From NCBI GenBank assembly GCA_903918375.1, contig CAIXED010000008.1, forward strand, positions 186,001-250,000: DNA of 64,000 nt, written 5' to 3'. Below the pieces are notes generated by a model, which worked only from the letters and a program-made list of their open reading frames with translations, was not told where the DNA came from and did no database searches. Shown here piece after piece: positions 1-7,180 of this stretch. The position numbers were made by a program, and so were the translations under genes. Numbering within the stretch: the first letter of the stretch is position 1; each line of letters begins with the position of its first letter. The DNA comes from an uncultured Pseudomonadota bacterium. GTDB taxonomy: Bacteria > Pseudomonadota > Gammaproteobacteria > Methylococcales > Methylomonadaceae.

Positions 1-1
1 A

Positions 2-1129
2 TTTACCCTTTACCATAATGGTGGTGATGGCAATTGGTTACAACAAAATACCTATTGGACTGGGTGGAGTGGTCAGCCATTTATGTCGGCACCTAATTCA
101 AGTTCTGACATGAAATCGCAATACAGCATGGATGGTTTTCGCTGGAAAGAGCAGTTTTCTCCATGGAAAGGCGGGACAGTGTTAGCCGGTATTGATAACG
201 AATGGCAAAACGGTCAAGTTGATAATTACGGCGCAGAATCAAGCAGCAGTGTTTATCATATTGTGACACCGACTTTTAGACTCAGCACGCCTTATGTTGC
301 ACTGAATCAAGACATTGCCCTAAATAGCGAATGGACCTTAGTGCCTTCGGTGGGTGTGCGTTATTACGACCATAGCCACTATCAATCGAAAGTATCGCCT
401 CATGCCGGTTTATCATTGGTATCACAAGACTTAACCCTGTTTGGTAATGTTTCAAATGGCGTTAACTATCCAGGTATTGATGGCGCTGCTAATGCTGGTG
501 CGCTGTCTTATGTGCCACATGGTTTTTTACCTACCGATTTCTCTGCTAATGGCTGGCAGAATATGTCACCTGAAAATGTCGATCATGCCGAAGTTGGTTT
601 AAAAGCATCGCCATTTGAGAGTACCAAAATTGATTTGAGTTTCTTTATCGATAACGTCAAAAATCGCTATGTATTTGATTTGATGTCTGGTAACTATACC
701 AATTATGGCAGCTACTGGATGCGTGGTTTTGAAGCCTCGGTTAAACAAGATTTGATTGCCGATTGGGCAATGTTTGCCAGCTTAACCATGCTTAACCCTA
801 GCATCGATAATTTACCGTACACACCTGCTCAAGCAGTGACTGCTGGTATCAACGGCCCGATTGGCCCGCTACGCTTCTCGTTTGATATGCAATATCAATC
901 TCGTGTTTGGGCGCTTAATCGTAGCCGAAATGTGGGTGCAAGCAATACCGATCAAGTCGAAGCCTTCACCGTGGCAAACACCCGTCTAGCTTACCCAATG
1001 CCGCAACTCGGTAAAAAAGGTGAGGTATTCGTTGGCGTAGAAAACTTATTCGACAAACGCTACCAATATCGCCCGGGTTATGAAATGCCAGGCATTTGGG
1101 GCCAAGTTGGTATCGCCGCGAGTTTCTAA
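2..1129 (+). CDS. TonB-dependent receptor, C-terminal part (5' truncated by window edge)
   Basis: The frame is open from the first bases of the window, so the gene starts upstream and only about 375 residues of the outer-membrane beta-barrel are visible. The tail carries the usual TonB-receptor ending: a 'VGVENLFDKRY' block followed by a last strand ending in Phe (GIAASF), the signal used for outer-membrane insertion. Such receptors import metal chelates, vitamins or other scarce ligands using TonB energy. The stop codon overlaps the start of the downstream amidohydrolase (TAATG), so the two are translationally coupled and probably handle the same ligand. The plug domain and any TonB box are outside the window, so the substrate cannot be judged. 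Confidence 0.88.
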   Translation, partial: FTLYHNGGDGNWLQQNTYWTGWSGQPFMSAPNSSSDMKSQYSMDGFRWKEQFSPWKGGTVLAGIDNEWQNGQVDNYGAESSSSVYHIVTPTFRLSTPYVALNQDIALNSEWTLVPSVGVRYYDHSHYQSKVSPHAGLSLVSQDLTLFGNVSNGVNYPGIDGAANAGALSYVPHGFLPTDFSANGWQNMSPENVDHAEVGLKASPFESTKIDLSFFIDNVKNRYVFDLMSGNYTNYGSYWMRGFEASVKQDLIADWAMFASLTMLNPSIDNLPYTPAQAVTAGINGPIGPLRFSFDMQYQSRVWALNRSRNVGASNTDQVEAFTVANTRLAYPMPQLGKKGEVFVGVENLFDKRYQYRPGYEMPGIWGQVGIAASF

Positions 1130-2349
1130 TGCAAAACCGTCGAATTAAGCTTGCTTTAATCGCTGCCAGCCTTTGGGCTGGTGGCGTTGTTGCTGCCGAC
1201 AAAACGCCCGCTGTGCTGTTAAAAGCGCAGCGGGTTTTTGACGGTGTTGAATTACATCAGGCTGCCGCTGTTTTAGTCGTCGACGGCAAAATCAAAGCGA
1301 TTGGCGATGCCAGCCAGCTTAAGGCCAAAGCCGCGCAAACCATTGATTTAGGTGATGCCACGCTGTTGCCGGGATTGATCGAGTTGCACGGCCATGTCGC
1401 CTTTCAGCATGTGCCGCAAAACACTGTGTTAGCGCATGGGATTACCACGGTGCGCGATGTTGGTGGGCCATTATTGCCAACGGCTGGCGGCAATGGTCAA
1501 TTACGTTTACTAACCGCTGGGCCGATTATCACTGTGGCTAATGGTTATCCGTTGCCGATTTTTGGCCATGGTCACGCTGACGGCCATCAAGCTCATCAGC
1601 ATGGCCATCAAAATCACAACCCGATTGCGATAACCGTTGCCAGCGAACAGCAAGCCAGACAAACGGTTAAAGACTTAATTGCTGGCGGTGCGGCGGTGAT
1701 TAAAATTGCCTTAGAACCGGGTGGGGAAGTGGGGGCGCCGTGGAGTCAACATGCTAGTGAAACGCCAACCCCTTGGCCGATGTTGAGTGTTGATTTAGTC
1801 AAAGCCATTAGCGACGAAGCCCATCAACACGGCAAGCTGGTTAGCGCGCATTTGTCAGAAGATATTGGCGTATCGATTGCCTTGGCAGGCGGGGTTGATG
1901 AATGGGCGCATATGCCGTGTTTAGCGATTTCCGATCATTTGTTGCAACAAGCTGTCCAGCAAAAGGTCAAAGTGGTTGCGACTTTAGATACGCTATCGCA
2001 TTGCTCAGGTATTTTTACCAACACCCAAAAGCTGGCGGCTTTAGGTGCGGAAATACTCTATGGCGCAGAATTGGCTCATGCTGATATTCCTTGGGGGATT
2101 GATGCTCACGAGTTGCAATTAATGATGCATTTAACCGGAAAAACCGCTGTAGAAACCTTACAAACCGCAACTTCTAAAGCAGGGCAACAGTTAGGTTTAG
2201 CACCGCTGGGCACAATAACTGCTGGTGCTCCCGCTGATTTAATCGCTGTCAAAGGCGATGCCTTACAAAACTTTAAACGCTTGGAATATCCTGATTGGGT
2301 GATGTCAGGCGGTAAAGTGGTGATTAATCAATTTTCATCCCACCGATAA
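1129..2349 (+). CDS. Exported metal-dependent amidohydrolase with histidine-rich loop
   Basis: A 406-residue amidohydrolase of the imidazolonepropionase-like superfamily (COG1228 type). The start at 1129 is chosen over an in-frame upstream codon because it overlaps the receptor stop and opens a clear signal peptide (residues 1-23, ending GVVAA). Metal-site landmarks are visible: H-G-H at 87-89 after the 'LLPGLIE' strand, a lysine in 'VIKIALEPGG', then His in 'VSAHLSED' and 'DEWAHM', and Asp in 'AELAHADIP'. Residues 147-163 form an insert with seven histidines, likely a metal-binding loop. Members of this family hydrolyse cyclic amides or peptides; the substrate here is unknown. Coupling with a TonB receptor suggests periplasmic processing of an imported compound. 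Confidence 0.85.
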   Translation: MQNRRIKLALIAASLWAGGVVAADKTPAVLLKAQRVFDGVELHQAAAVLVVDGKIKAIGDASQLKAKAAQTIDLGDATLLPGLIELHGHVAFQHVPQNTVLAHGITTVRDVGGPLLPTAGGNGQLRLLTAGPIITVANGYPLPIFGHGHADGHQAHQHGHQNHNPIAITVASEQQARQTVKDLIAGGAAVIKIALEPGGEVGAPWSQHASETPTPWPMLSVDLVKAISDEAHQHGKLVSAHLSEDIGVSIALAGGVDEWAHMPCLAISDHLLQQAVQQKVKVVATLDTLSHCSGIFTNTQKLAALGAEILYGAELAHADIPWGIDAHELQLMMHLTGKTAVETLQTATSKAGQQLGLAPLGTITAGAPADLIAVKGDALQNFKRLEYPDWVMSGGKVVINQFSSHR

Positions 2350-2409
2350 ATTTTAATCTTGTGTGACAAAGTCACTGATTAGCCACCAGCATTTACTTAT
2401 ATTGCATTT

Positions 2410-2429
2410 GCCCCGCGTCATTTCGGGGC
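2410..2429 (+). other. Short GC-rich hairpin in the intergenic region
   Basis: A perfect 6-bp stem (GCCCCG/CGGGGC, 8-nt loop) lies 60 bp after the amidohydrolase stop. It is not followed by a T-run. With the terminator-like hairpin 40 nt further on it could form an attenuator, but no riboswitch consensus that I know is recognisable. Confidence 0.35.
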
Positions 2430-2468
2430 GATCCCCATAAACCAAGGTACTTAAAAATCCTCTATTCA

Positions 2469-2504
2469 GCCGTTCCCAGCAAACTAGCTGGGGCGGCATT
2501 TTTT
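2469..2504 (+). terminator. Rho-independent terminator
   Basis: GCCG-TT-CCCAGC pairs with GCTGGG-G-CGGC around a 6-nt loop and is followed by ATTTTTT. It lies 120 bp after the amidohydrolase and 30 bp before a small membrane-protein gene, so it either ends the receptor-amidohydrolase transcript or attenuates entry into the small gene. Confidence 0.75.
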
Positions 2505-2534
2505 ACAGTACCGCCAAATCAAGGTGGACATGCA

Positions 2535-2705
2535 ATGTTAGATTTAATGTTAAAAATAGCCTCTGGTGTGTTGCAAATGAACCTCAGAGATCATCACGAT
2601 ATTCCTTTTGCCTTACCCTTAGTATTCGCGGCAGTGCTTGGCTTTGTGATTGGTTTCATTATTTTAAAATTTATCGGAGAAGAGCAAAAACAAGATGCCG
2701 AATGA
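2535..2705 (+). CDS. Small single-helix membrane protein, 56 aa
   Basis: The 56-residue frame begins with ATG at 2535, 7 bp after a good ribosome-binding site (AAGGTGG, 2521-2527). The protein has a short amphipathic N-terminus with a His pair (RDHHD), then one strong hydrophobic helix (about residues 23-46, 'PLVFAAVLGFVIGFIIL') and a charged tail ending EEQKQDAE, as expected of a cytoplasmic-facing tail. It is convergent with the Crp-family regulator, with only 3 bp between the stop codons. I do not recognise a family. The clean RBS, hydrophobic pattern and position between two genes make it a likely real gene. Confidence 0.68.
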   Translation: MLDLMLKIASGVLQMNLRDHHDIPFALPLVFAAVLGFVIGFIILKFIGEEQKQDAE

Positions 2706-2708
2706 GGC

Positions 2709-3377
2709 TTAATGCGCTTCACTAGCATCCAACAGCTTACTTAATGCCTGTAGATTGATATTGGCAATACAACCTCGGCTTAATGTCAGCCAACCATAAC
2801 TTTCAAAACGTTTAAGATGGCGAGAAACAACTTCACGAGCTGTGCCTAATTCCAGTGCCAGCTCGTTATGAGTTTTATGAATCGTCTGCTCGCCACTAGC
2901 TAACAAAGCCTTTGCCAATTTTTGATCCACCGAGCCAAAAGCTAGACTCTCCATGCGCTTAATCACATCAGCCAAGCGCTTAGAAAAATTACGGAATACA
3001 AATTCACGAAAAAAACTCGATTGCTCCAAGCAGCGATGGAAAATGTGTGCCGGAATCACAAATGCAGTCACCTCTGATTCAGTAAATCCCTCGGCAGGAT
3101 AATCATTGCCACCCAGTAAACAAGACGTGGTTAAAACACAGGATTCACCCGCTTCCACATGGTAAAGCACAATTTCACGGCCATCGGGTGACAGGATTTG
3201 TGCTTTGACACGTCCAGATAGCATCAATAGATAATTTTCACAGGCTTTGCCGGGATAAAACACATGCTGACCTAGCGGCATCGATACCAAGGTCGCGGAA
3301 GTCATGAACTGAGCAACTATCTTATCGGTGCTGGCAGCAAATTCCGGAAAATGCTGTTTCCACAGGGTTTGATTCAT
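2709..3377 (-). CDS. Crp/Fnr-family transcriptional regulator
   Basis: A 222-residue regulator with an N-terminal cyclic-nucleotide-binding beta-barrel (about residues 25-140, including 'GRVKAQILSPDGREIVLY') and a C-terminal winged helix-turn-helix (about 150-215, 'LALELGTAREVVSRHLKRF'). The N-terminal cysteine cluster needed for an FNR-type Fe-S centre is absent. Two cysteines occur in 'ESCVLTTSCLLGG', where the cyclic-nucleotide site would be, so a redox or metal signal is possible but unproven. It ends 3 bp from the small membrane-protein gene and is transcribed away from the second TonB receptor, making it a candidate regulator of this locus. Confidence 0.9.
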   Translation of the reverse strand: MNQTLWKQHFPEFAASTDKIVAQFMTSATLVSMPLGQHVFYPGKACENYLLMLSGRVKAQILSPDGREIVLYHVEAGESCVLTTSCLLGGNDYPAEGFTESEVTAFVIPAHIFHRCLEQSSFFREFVFRNFSKRLADVIKRMESLAFGSVDQKLAKALLASGEQTIHKTHNELALELGTAREVVSRHLKRFESYGWLTLSRGCIANINLQALSKLLDASEAH

Positions 3378-3435
3378 TTTAGTGGCCGCTTAGGATTTAA
3401 GAAATCGAGAGCCTATCACGAAAACAATCAGACCC

Positions 3436-3536
3436 TAAAAGCGTAGGCCGGAATAAGCGCAGCGTTTCCGGCGAAGGCTTTGGTGGTTTTGAGAAGCTTT
3501 CTGCCCGAAACGCTGCGCGTATTCGGGCTTACAGTA
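3436..3536. repeat. Dispersed ~100-bp imperfect inverted repeat, copy 1
   Basis: The left arm (GTAGGCCGGAATAAGCGCAG, from 3443) and the right arm (CTGCGCGTATTCGGGCTTAC, ending near 3532) are imperfect reverse complements around an internal segment with 'CCGGCGAAGGCT' and 'CTGCCCGAAACG'. A second copy in the same orientation lies at 9831-9935. The architecture is that of a REP/MITE-like extragenic element. It has no coding content. Confidence 0.85.
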
Positions 3537-3938
3537 ATAGGCTGAATAGCGCATTTATACTTCGCAAGTATTTGATTTTAAAAAGCGTTAGCAAGTGGTG
3601 CGTCAAATAACATAGTTTAATTATATTCAATTAAGCCACTATTGTTTCCGTGGTTGGACAGGCTGCATTAGTTTTAACTTTTAACGCGTGGTGATTGATT
3701 CTAATAGATTGATTTATAAGGGTTTTATTGTTTTTGTTATTTGATTTGTGAATAGGGTTTAAGGCGTATACCGATAAATTAGTTATGCTTAAAATCGATA
3801 AAATTACTGATAGTTATTAATTGATCTGGGTTATTTAACGCATTTCTAGTGTGTGATATCCCACAGTTTTAGTGTTAAAAATATCAAAATTGGATGCAAA
3901 AATTTCTAAGCATTTGATTTTTAATAAATTATAAAAAC

Positions 3939-3954
3939 TGGCATCATTTTTGCT
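3939..3954 (+). promoter_or_regulatory. Candidate sigma-54 (RpoN) promoter
   Basis: TGGCATCATTTTTGCT matches the -24/-12 consensus TGGCAYR-N4-TTGCW. The GG and GC dinucleotides have the required 12-bp offset. It lies 130 bp upstream of the TonB receptor start on the same strand, with room for an upstream enhancer site. The match is strong, but single matches occur by chance in AT-rich DNA. Confidence 0.5.
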
Positions 3955-4084
3955 TTATATGGATGGATATTGGCGTTTTCTAATTTTCTAAACTTAGGCC
4001 TTAGTTGGCTTATCGCTAGACAATTAGAAATCGCCCTGCATAGCAGTAGAAATATCGGAATTACTTCATATTTAAGGATTAAGA

Positions 4085-6202
4085 ATGATTAAAAAACCAT
4101 TATTGACGATTGGTGTATTAGCTCTGGCTATTTCACAAGCGGCTTATGCTAAAGATGATGATAAGAAAAAGTCTAAAGATGCAGAAACTTTGGATGAAGT
4201 GACGGTTAGTGCCGAAGGGGTAAGAGAAGAGTTATTACCTGAAAGCCCTAAAAATGCCTATCGTCTGCCGGTCAGTGCTGCAAATATTACTCAAACGATT
4301 ACCCGTGAACAAATTCAACAATTTCGGCCACGAGATGTTTTCCAATTATTGGATAACGCAACCGGTGTGATTGCTACCCAAGGCAGTCGTAAAGGATTTT
4401 CAGGTTTAACAATCCGAGGTGATTCAAATTTCCGCTATATCGTCGATGGCGCTTATCTCCAGCCGTCAATGGCATCCCGCATGATGGCATCTTTACCAGT
4501 GATGGCAATTGAAGAAGTCAAAATCGTTCGTGGCGGTAGTGCATTAACGATGGGACCCATGTCTGGTTCAGCCAGTCCCGGTGGCGCACCGGTCGATGGC
4601 TTCATTATTATTCGTACTCGCAAAACCACTAAAGATGGTGGTCAAGCCAGAGTCGCTGGTGAATCGTTTGATGGTGTCAAAGGTGACTTAATGTACGGTA
4701 AAACCTTTGGTGACCAAGAAGATAAAGGTTATGTTCAAGGTTTGATTTCACATCAACGTACCGATGGGCCAGGGCAACCATTAGACACCCCGCAGACAGG
4801 CGCAGGAACATCCAGTAGTTTTAATCGTAGCAGCATCAGAACAGATGGGATGTTCAAAGGCGGCTACGAAGGTAATGGCTTGATGGTTGATTTCATGGCA
4901 TTTAAAGACGACAGTTCCTTTGGTATTCCAAATGCCAATATTCATGGATCGGGCTCAGGTAACTGGAAGATGGCACCATCCCGAACCGAAATTTATGCCA
5001 TGAATGCTAGTTATACTTGGGATGACATTCATACCACATTGATTAATGCTTCTCATAGTACCAATAAGCAACATTTTATTTTCGGTGGCCCGATTAGTGC
5101 GGACAAAGAAAATCTCAATGAAGTGACCCATCTAAACGTTAGGCACAATATGGACATCGATAAAACCAGAGTCATGGTTGGTGGCGATTTTATGCACTGG
5201 GATGCACCTAACGGCCAGTTATATTATGAAGGTATTCAAAGAGAGGAAGACACGCTTGGATGGTTTGCTCAGGTTGAGCAGAAATTCTTTGATGATAAAT
5301 TGACACTAGATGGTAGTTACCGTGGTGATAAGGTCGATGTATTACATGGTTTAGATTATTACGCTGGCGGTAGTCAGCCACCGGGCGGGGTTAATTCCAG
5401 CTTGAAAACCACTAATAAAACCTTGCCTACAGCCACCTTTTTTAATGTTGGTGTAGGTTACGAGTTTATTAAAAATTGGAAATTGATTGGCCGTTATGGC
5501 GAAACCGATGTTTCCTCGTCTGGCATGAATGTGACAGCGGGTACCCAGCTTAAAGAACAGCATCAAATTAAGGCTGAGATTGGGATACAAGGTCAGGTTA
5601 CTTCTTGGTTTAATCCAGCAGTTAACTACTTTCATAGAGATGCACAAAATGAGCTAAATCTTTATGGTTATAGTTACGACAAAAAAGTGGGTGCTGTTAC
5701 TTCACATGTGACCTGTCAAGCGGCGAATGCGACGTCTAACGTGACAAACAATACCACTCCATTTGATCCATGCTATAGCCAATCTAACACGGTTAGAGAT
5801 GGTTTCGAAGTAACTAGCACTGGCCAGATTGGCAGTAATACCAACTATAACTTTGGTTGGACTAGCTATACCAAATTAAATAATGCTGCCTTAGGTACTA
5901 CAGCTCGTAATCAGGTGAATATGTCATTTGGGCATCGCTTTGATGTCTTGGGTGAAAATTTCAATCTGACAGGGGCTTTCAAATATCTGCCTAAATATAA
6001 AGGTACTCAAACTGACCCTGGGGTTTGGTCCGGCGGCTACACCCGCTACGATTTTGGTCTAGGTCATGATTTCAAATTAGCTCAATTTCCTTTAACGGCT
6101 ACTGTCTACGGTCAAAACCTGACCGACGAACGTTTTGAAACCAGCTCTGGTGTTCAAGACGTGGGTCGTGTTGTCGGTATTGAATTTGTTAGCAGTTTTT
6201 AG
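4085..6202 (+). CDS. TonB-dependent receptor (complete)
   Basis: A 705-residue outer-membrane receptor. It has a Sec signal peptide (residues 1-22, ending AAYA), a short charged linker, a TonB-box-like 'ETLDEVTVSA' segment, then a plug domain with 'RPRDVFQLLDNATGVIA', 'GFSGLTIRGDSN', 'IEEVKIVRGGSA', and a beta-barrel closing with 'VYGQNLTDERF' and a terminal Phe. The plug and barrel order and length fit siderophore/vitamin receptors of the FhuA-FepA kind. The next gene is a PepSY-type membrane protein 12 bp downstream, a pairing common in siderophore uptake loci. Expression may depend on the sigma-54-like promoter upstream. The ligand is not identifiable from sequence alone. Confidence 0.93.
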   Translation: MIKKPLLTIGVLALAISQAAYAKDDDKKKSKDAETLDEVTVSAEGVREELLPESPKNAYRLPVSAANITQTITREQIQQFRPRDVFQLLDNATGVIATQGSRKGFSGLTIRGDSNFRYIVDGAYLQPSMASRMMASLPVMAIEEVKIVRGGSALTMGPMSGSASPGGAPVDGFIIIRTRKTTKDGGQARVAGESFDGVKGDLMYGKTFGDQEDKGYVQGLISHQRTDGPGQPLDTPQTGAGTSSSFNRSSIRTDGMFKGGYEGNGLMVDFMAFKDDSSFGIPNANIHGSGSGNWKMAPSRTEIYAMNASYTWDDIHTTLINASHSTNKQHFIFGGPISADKENLNEVTHLNVRHNMDIDKTRVMVGGDFMHWDAPNGQLYYEGIQREEDTLGWFAQVEQKFFDDKLTLDGSYRGDKVDVLHGLDYYAGGSQPPGGVNSSLKTTNKTLPTATFFNVGVGYEFIKNWKLIGRYGETDVSSSGMNVTAGTQLKEQHQIKAEIGIQGQVTSWFNPAVNYFHRDAQNELNLYGYSYDKKVGAVTSHVTCQAANATSNVTNNTTPFDPCYSQSNTVRDGFEVTSTGQIGSNTNYNFGWTSYTKLNNAALGTTARNQVNMSFGHRFDVLGENFNLTGAFKYLPKYKGTQTDPGVWSGGYTRYDFGLGHDFKLAQFPLTATVYGQNLTDERFETSSGVQDVGRVVGIEFVSSF

Positions 6203-6214
6203 GAATAGTTAGTT

Positions 6215-7012
6215 ATGGCAAGCAAATCAAAATCATGGACTGCCCGCCGGATTCATCTTTGGATTGGGATTATTTTGGCTATCCCGATGGCACTGATGGC
6301 GATCACCGGTAGCTTAATTTCAATGCGTAGCATCGGCAATATTGATGTGCCTATGTCTTGGCTGGGCTCGGAATCGATTCCCGAACATTTACCAATCACC
6401 GCTTATTTGGAAACCAGCGACGGTGCGATTTGGTTGGGTAATGCTCAAGGTTTAACTCAAATCAAAGACCAACAAATCACACCTGTCGCCCATTTTGCTG
6501 GACAAGAAATTGTCGGTTTAGCGGCTTTACAGGGCAGTGCTTTGCCGATTGTCGCCACCAAAATGGCGGTTTGGTCACAAGCTGATGGGCAATGGAAGAG
6601 CTTGTTAAAAGGCCGTGTTCGTCAATTGTCTAGCTTAGCTAATGGTCAAGTATTGGCGATTGCTGGTGGACGAGGCGATATGGCCGACGGTAAACCAATG
6701 GTGAGTAGTGATGGTCAGCAATGGCAACCCTATCAAAACGCTTTGATGGCTAACAGCGCGATGCCGCCGTTAGACAATCCGCGGGTTGCATTGCATCAAT
6801 TTATGCGTGAAATCCATTCCGGTGCTTACTGGTTTGGTAAGGGCATAGGCGAAATGATCTGGAGCAATCTTCTCGGATTGGTTTTGGCGTCTTTATCGTT
6901 AACTGGCTTGTGGATGTGGCTGAAAGTCGAACGCCAAAAAGCCATTAAACGGGTCAAGTTCAATCAACACCCAGTTTTAAACACAGCTAATCAAATTAAC
7001 AGCGGAGATTAA
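6215..7012 (+). CDS. PepSY-associated transmembrane protein
   Basis: A 265-residue inner-membrane protein. It has an N-terminal helix (about residues 12-36, 'RRIHLWIGIILAIPMALMA') and a C-terminal helix (about 218-240, 'NLLGLVLASLSLTGLWMWL') framing a periplasmic domain of about 180 residues. The 'RRIHLWIG' start and the 'LTGLWMWL' end are hallmarks of the PepSY-TM group (COG3182 type), many of which are encoded beside siderophore receptors and reduce or help process imported ferric chelates. The middle domain contains 'DGAIWLGNAQGL' and 'SSDGQQWQ' repeats that resemble beta-propeller blades rather than a classic PepSY fold. Direct adjacency to the TonB receptor supports a shared uptake role. 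Confidence 0.8.
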   Translation: MASKSKSWTARRIHLWIGIILAIPMALMAITGSLISMRSIGNIDVPMSWLGSESIPEHLPITAYLETSDGAIWLGNAQGLTQIKDQQITPVAHFAGQEIVGLAALQGSALPIVATKMAVWSQADGQWKSLLKGRVRQLSSLANGQVLAIAGGRGDMADGKPMVSSDGQQWQPYQNALMANSAMPPLDNPRVALHQFMREIHSGAYWFGKGIGEMIWSNLLGLVLASLSLTGLWMWLKVERQKAIKRVKFNQHPVLNTANQINSGD

Positions 7013-7014
7013 TC

Positions 7015-7101
7015 ATGGGAATTTGGATAGCGCTAAGCGCAGTGTGTTTATTATCTTCTTTAGTGCTGACAATGATAGGTATATATCACATAAGTCGATA
7101 G
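7015..7101 (+). CDS. Possible 28-aa membrane peptide
   Basis: A 28-codon frame begins 2 bp after the PepSY-type gene, with AGCGGAG (7001-7007) at good ribosome-binding distance. It encodes an almost wholly hydrophobic helix (WIALSAVCLLSSLVLTMIGI) ending HISR. The position within the operon and the RBS support translation. The small size means the frame could still be chance. A short hairpin (GGAAA-CGG/CCG-TTTCC, 7116-7139) follows it, without a T-run. Confidence 0.42.
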   Translation: MGIWIALSAVCLLSSLVLTMIGIYHISR

Positions 7102-7180
7102 AAAATGGATGAGTTGGAAAACGGCTAAGACCGATTTCCAGCCAACCCCACAATAAAAAACTCATAGAGAGAAATAAAAA

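Larger units (their letters stand above)
3378..4084. other. Long AT-rich intergenic region between divergent genes
   Basis: This 707-bp gap separates the Crp-family gene (minus) from the TonB receptor (plus). It holds the first copy of a dispersed inverted repeat (3436-3536) and a candidate sigma-54 promoter (3939-3954). The rest (3540-3930) is AT-rich with no convincing open frame, tRNA or structured RNA that I can see. The start of the receptor is preceded by AAGGATT (4074-4080). Confidence 0.7.

Noticed and set aside
2410-2504. Riboswitch between the amidohydrolase and the small membrane gene
   Set aside because: Two hairpins including a terminator are real, but I could not match any aptamer consensus.
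2709-3377. FNR-type oxygen sensor
   Set aside because: The N-terminal cysteine cluster is absent, so only Crp/Fnr family is called.
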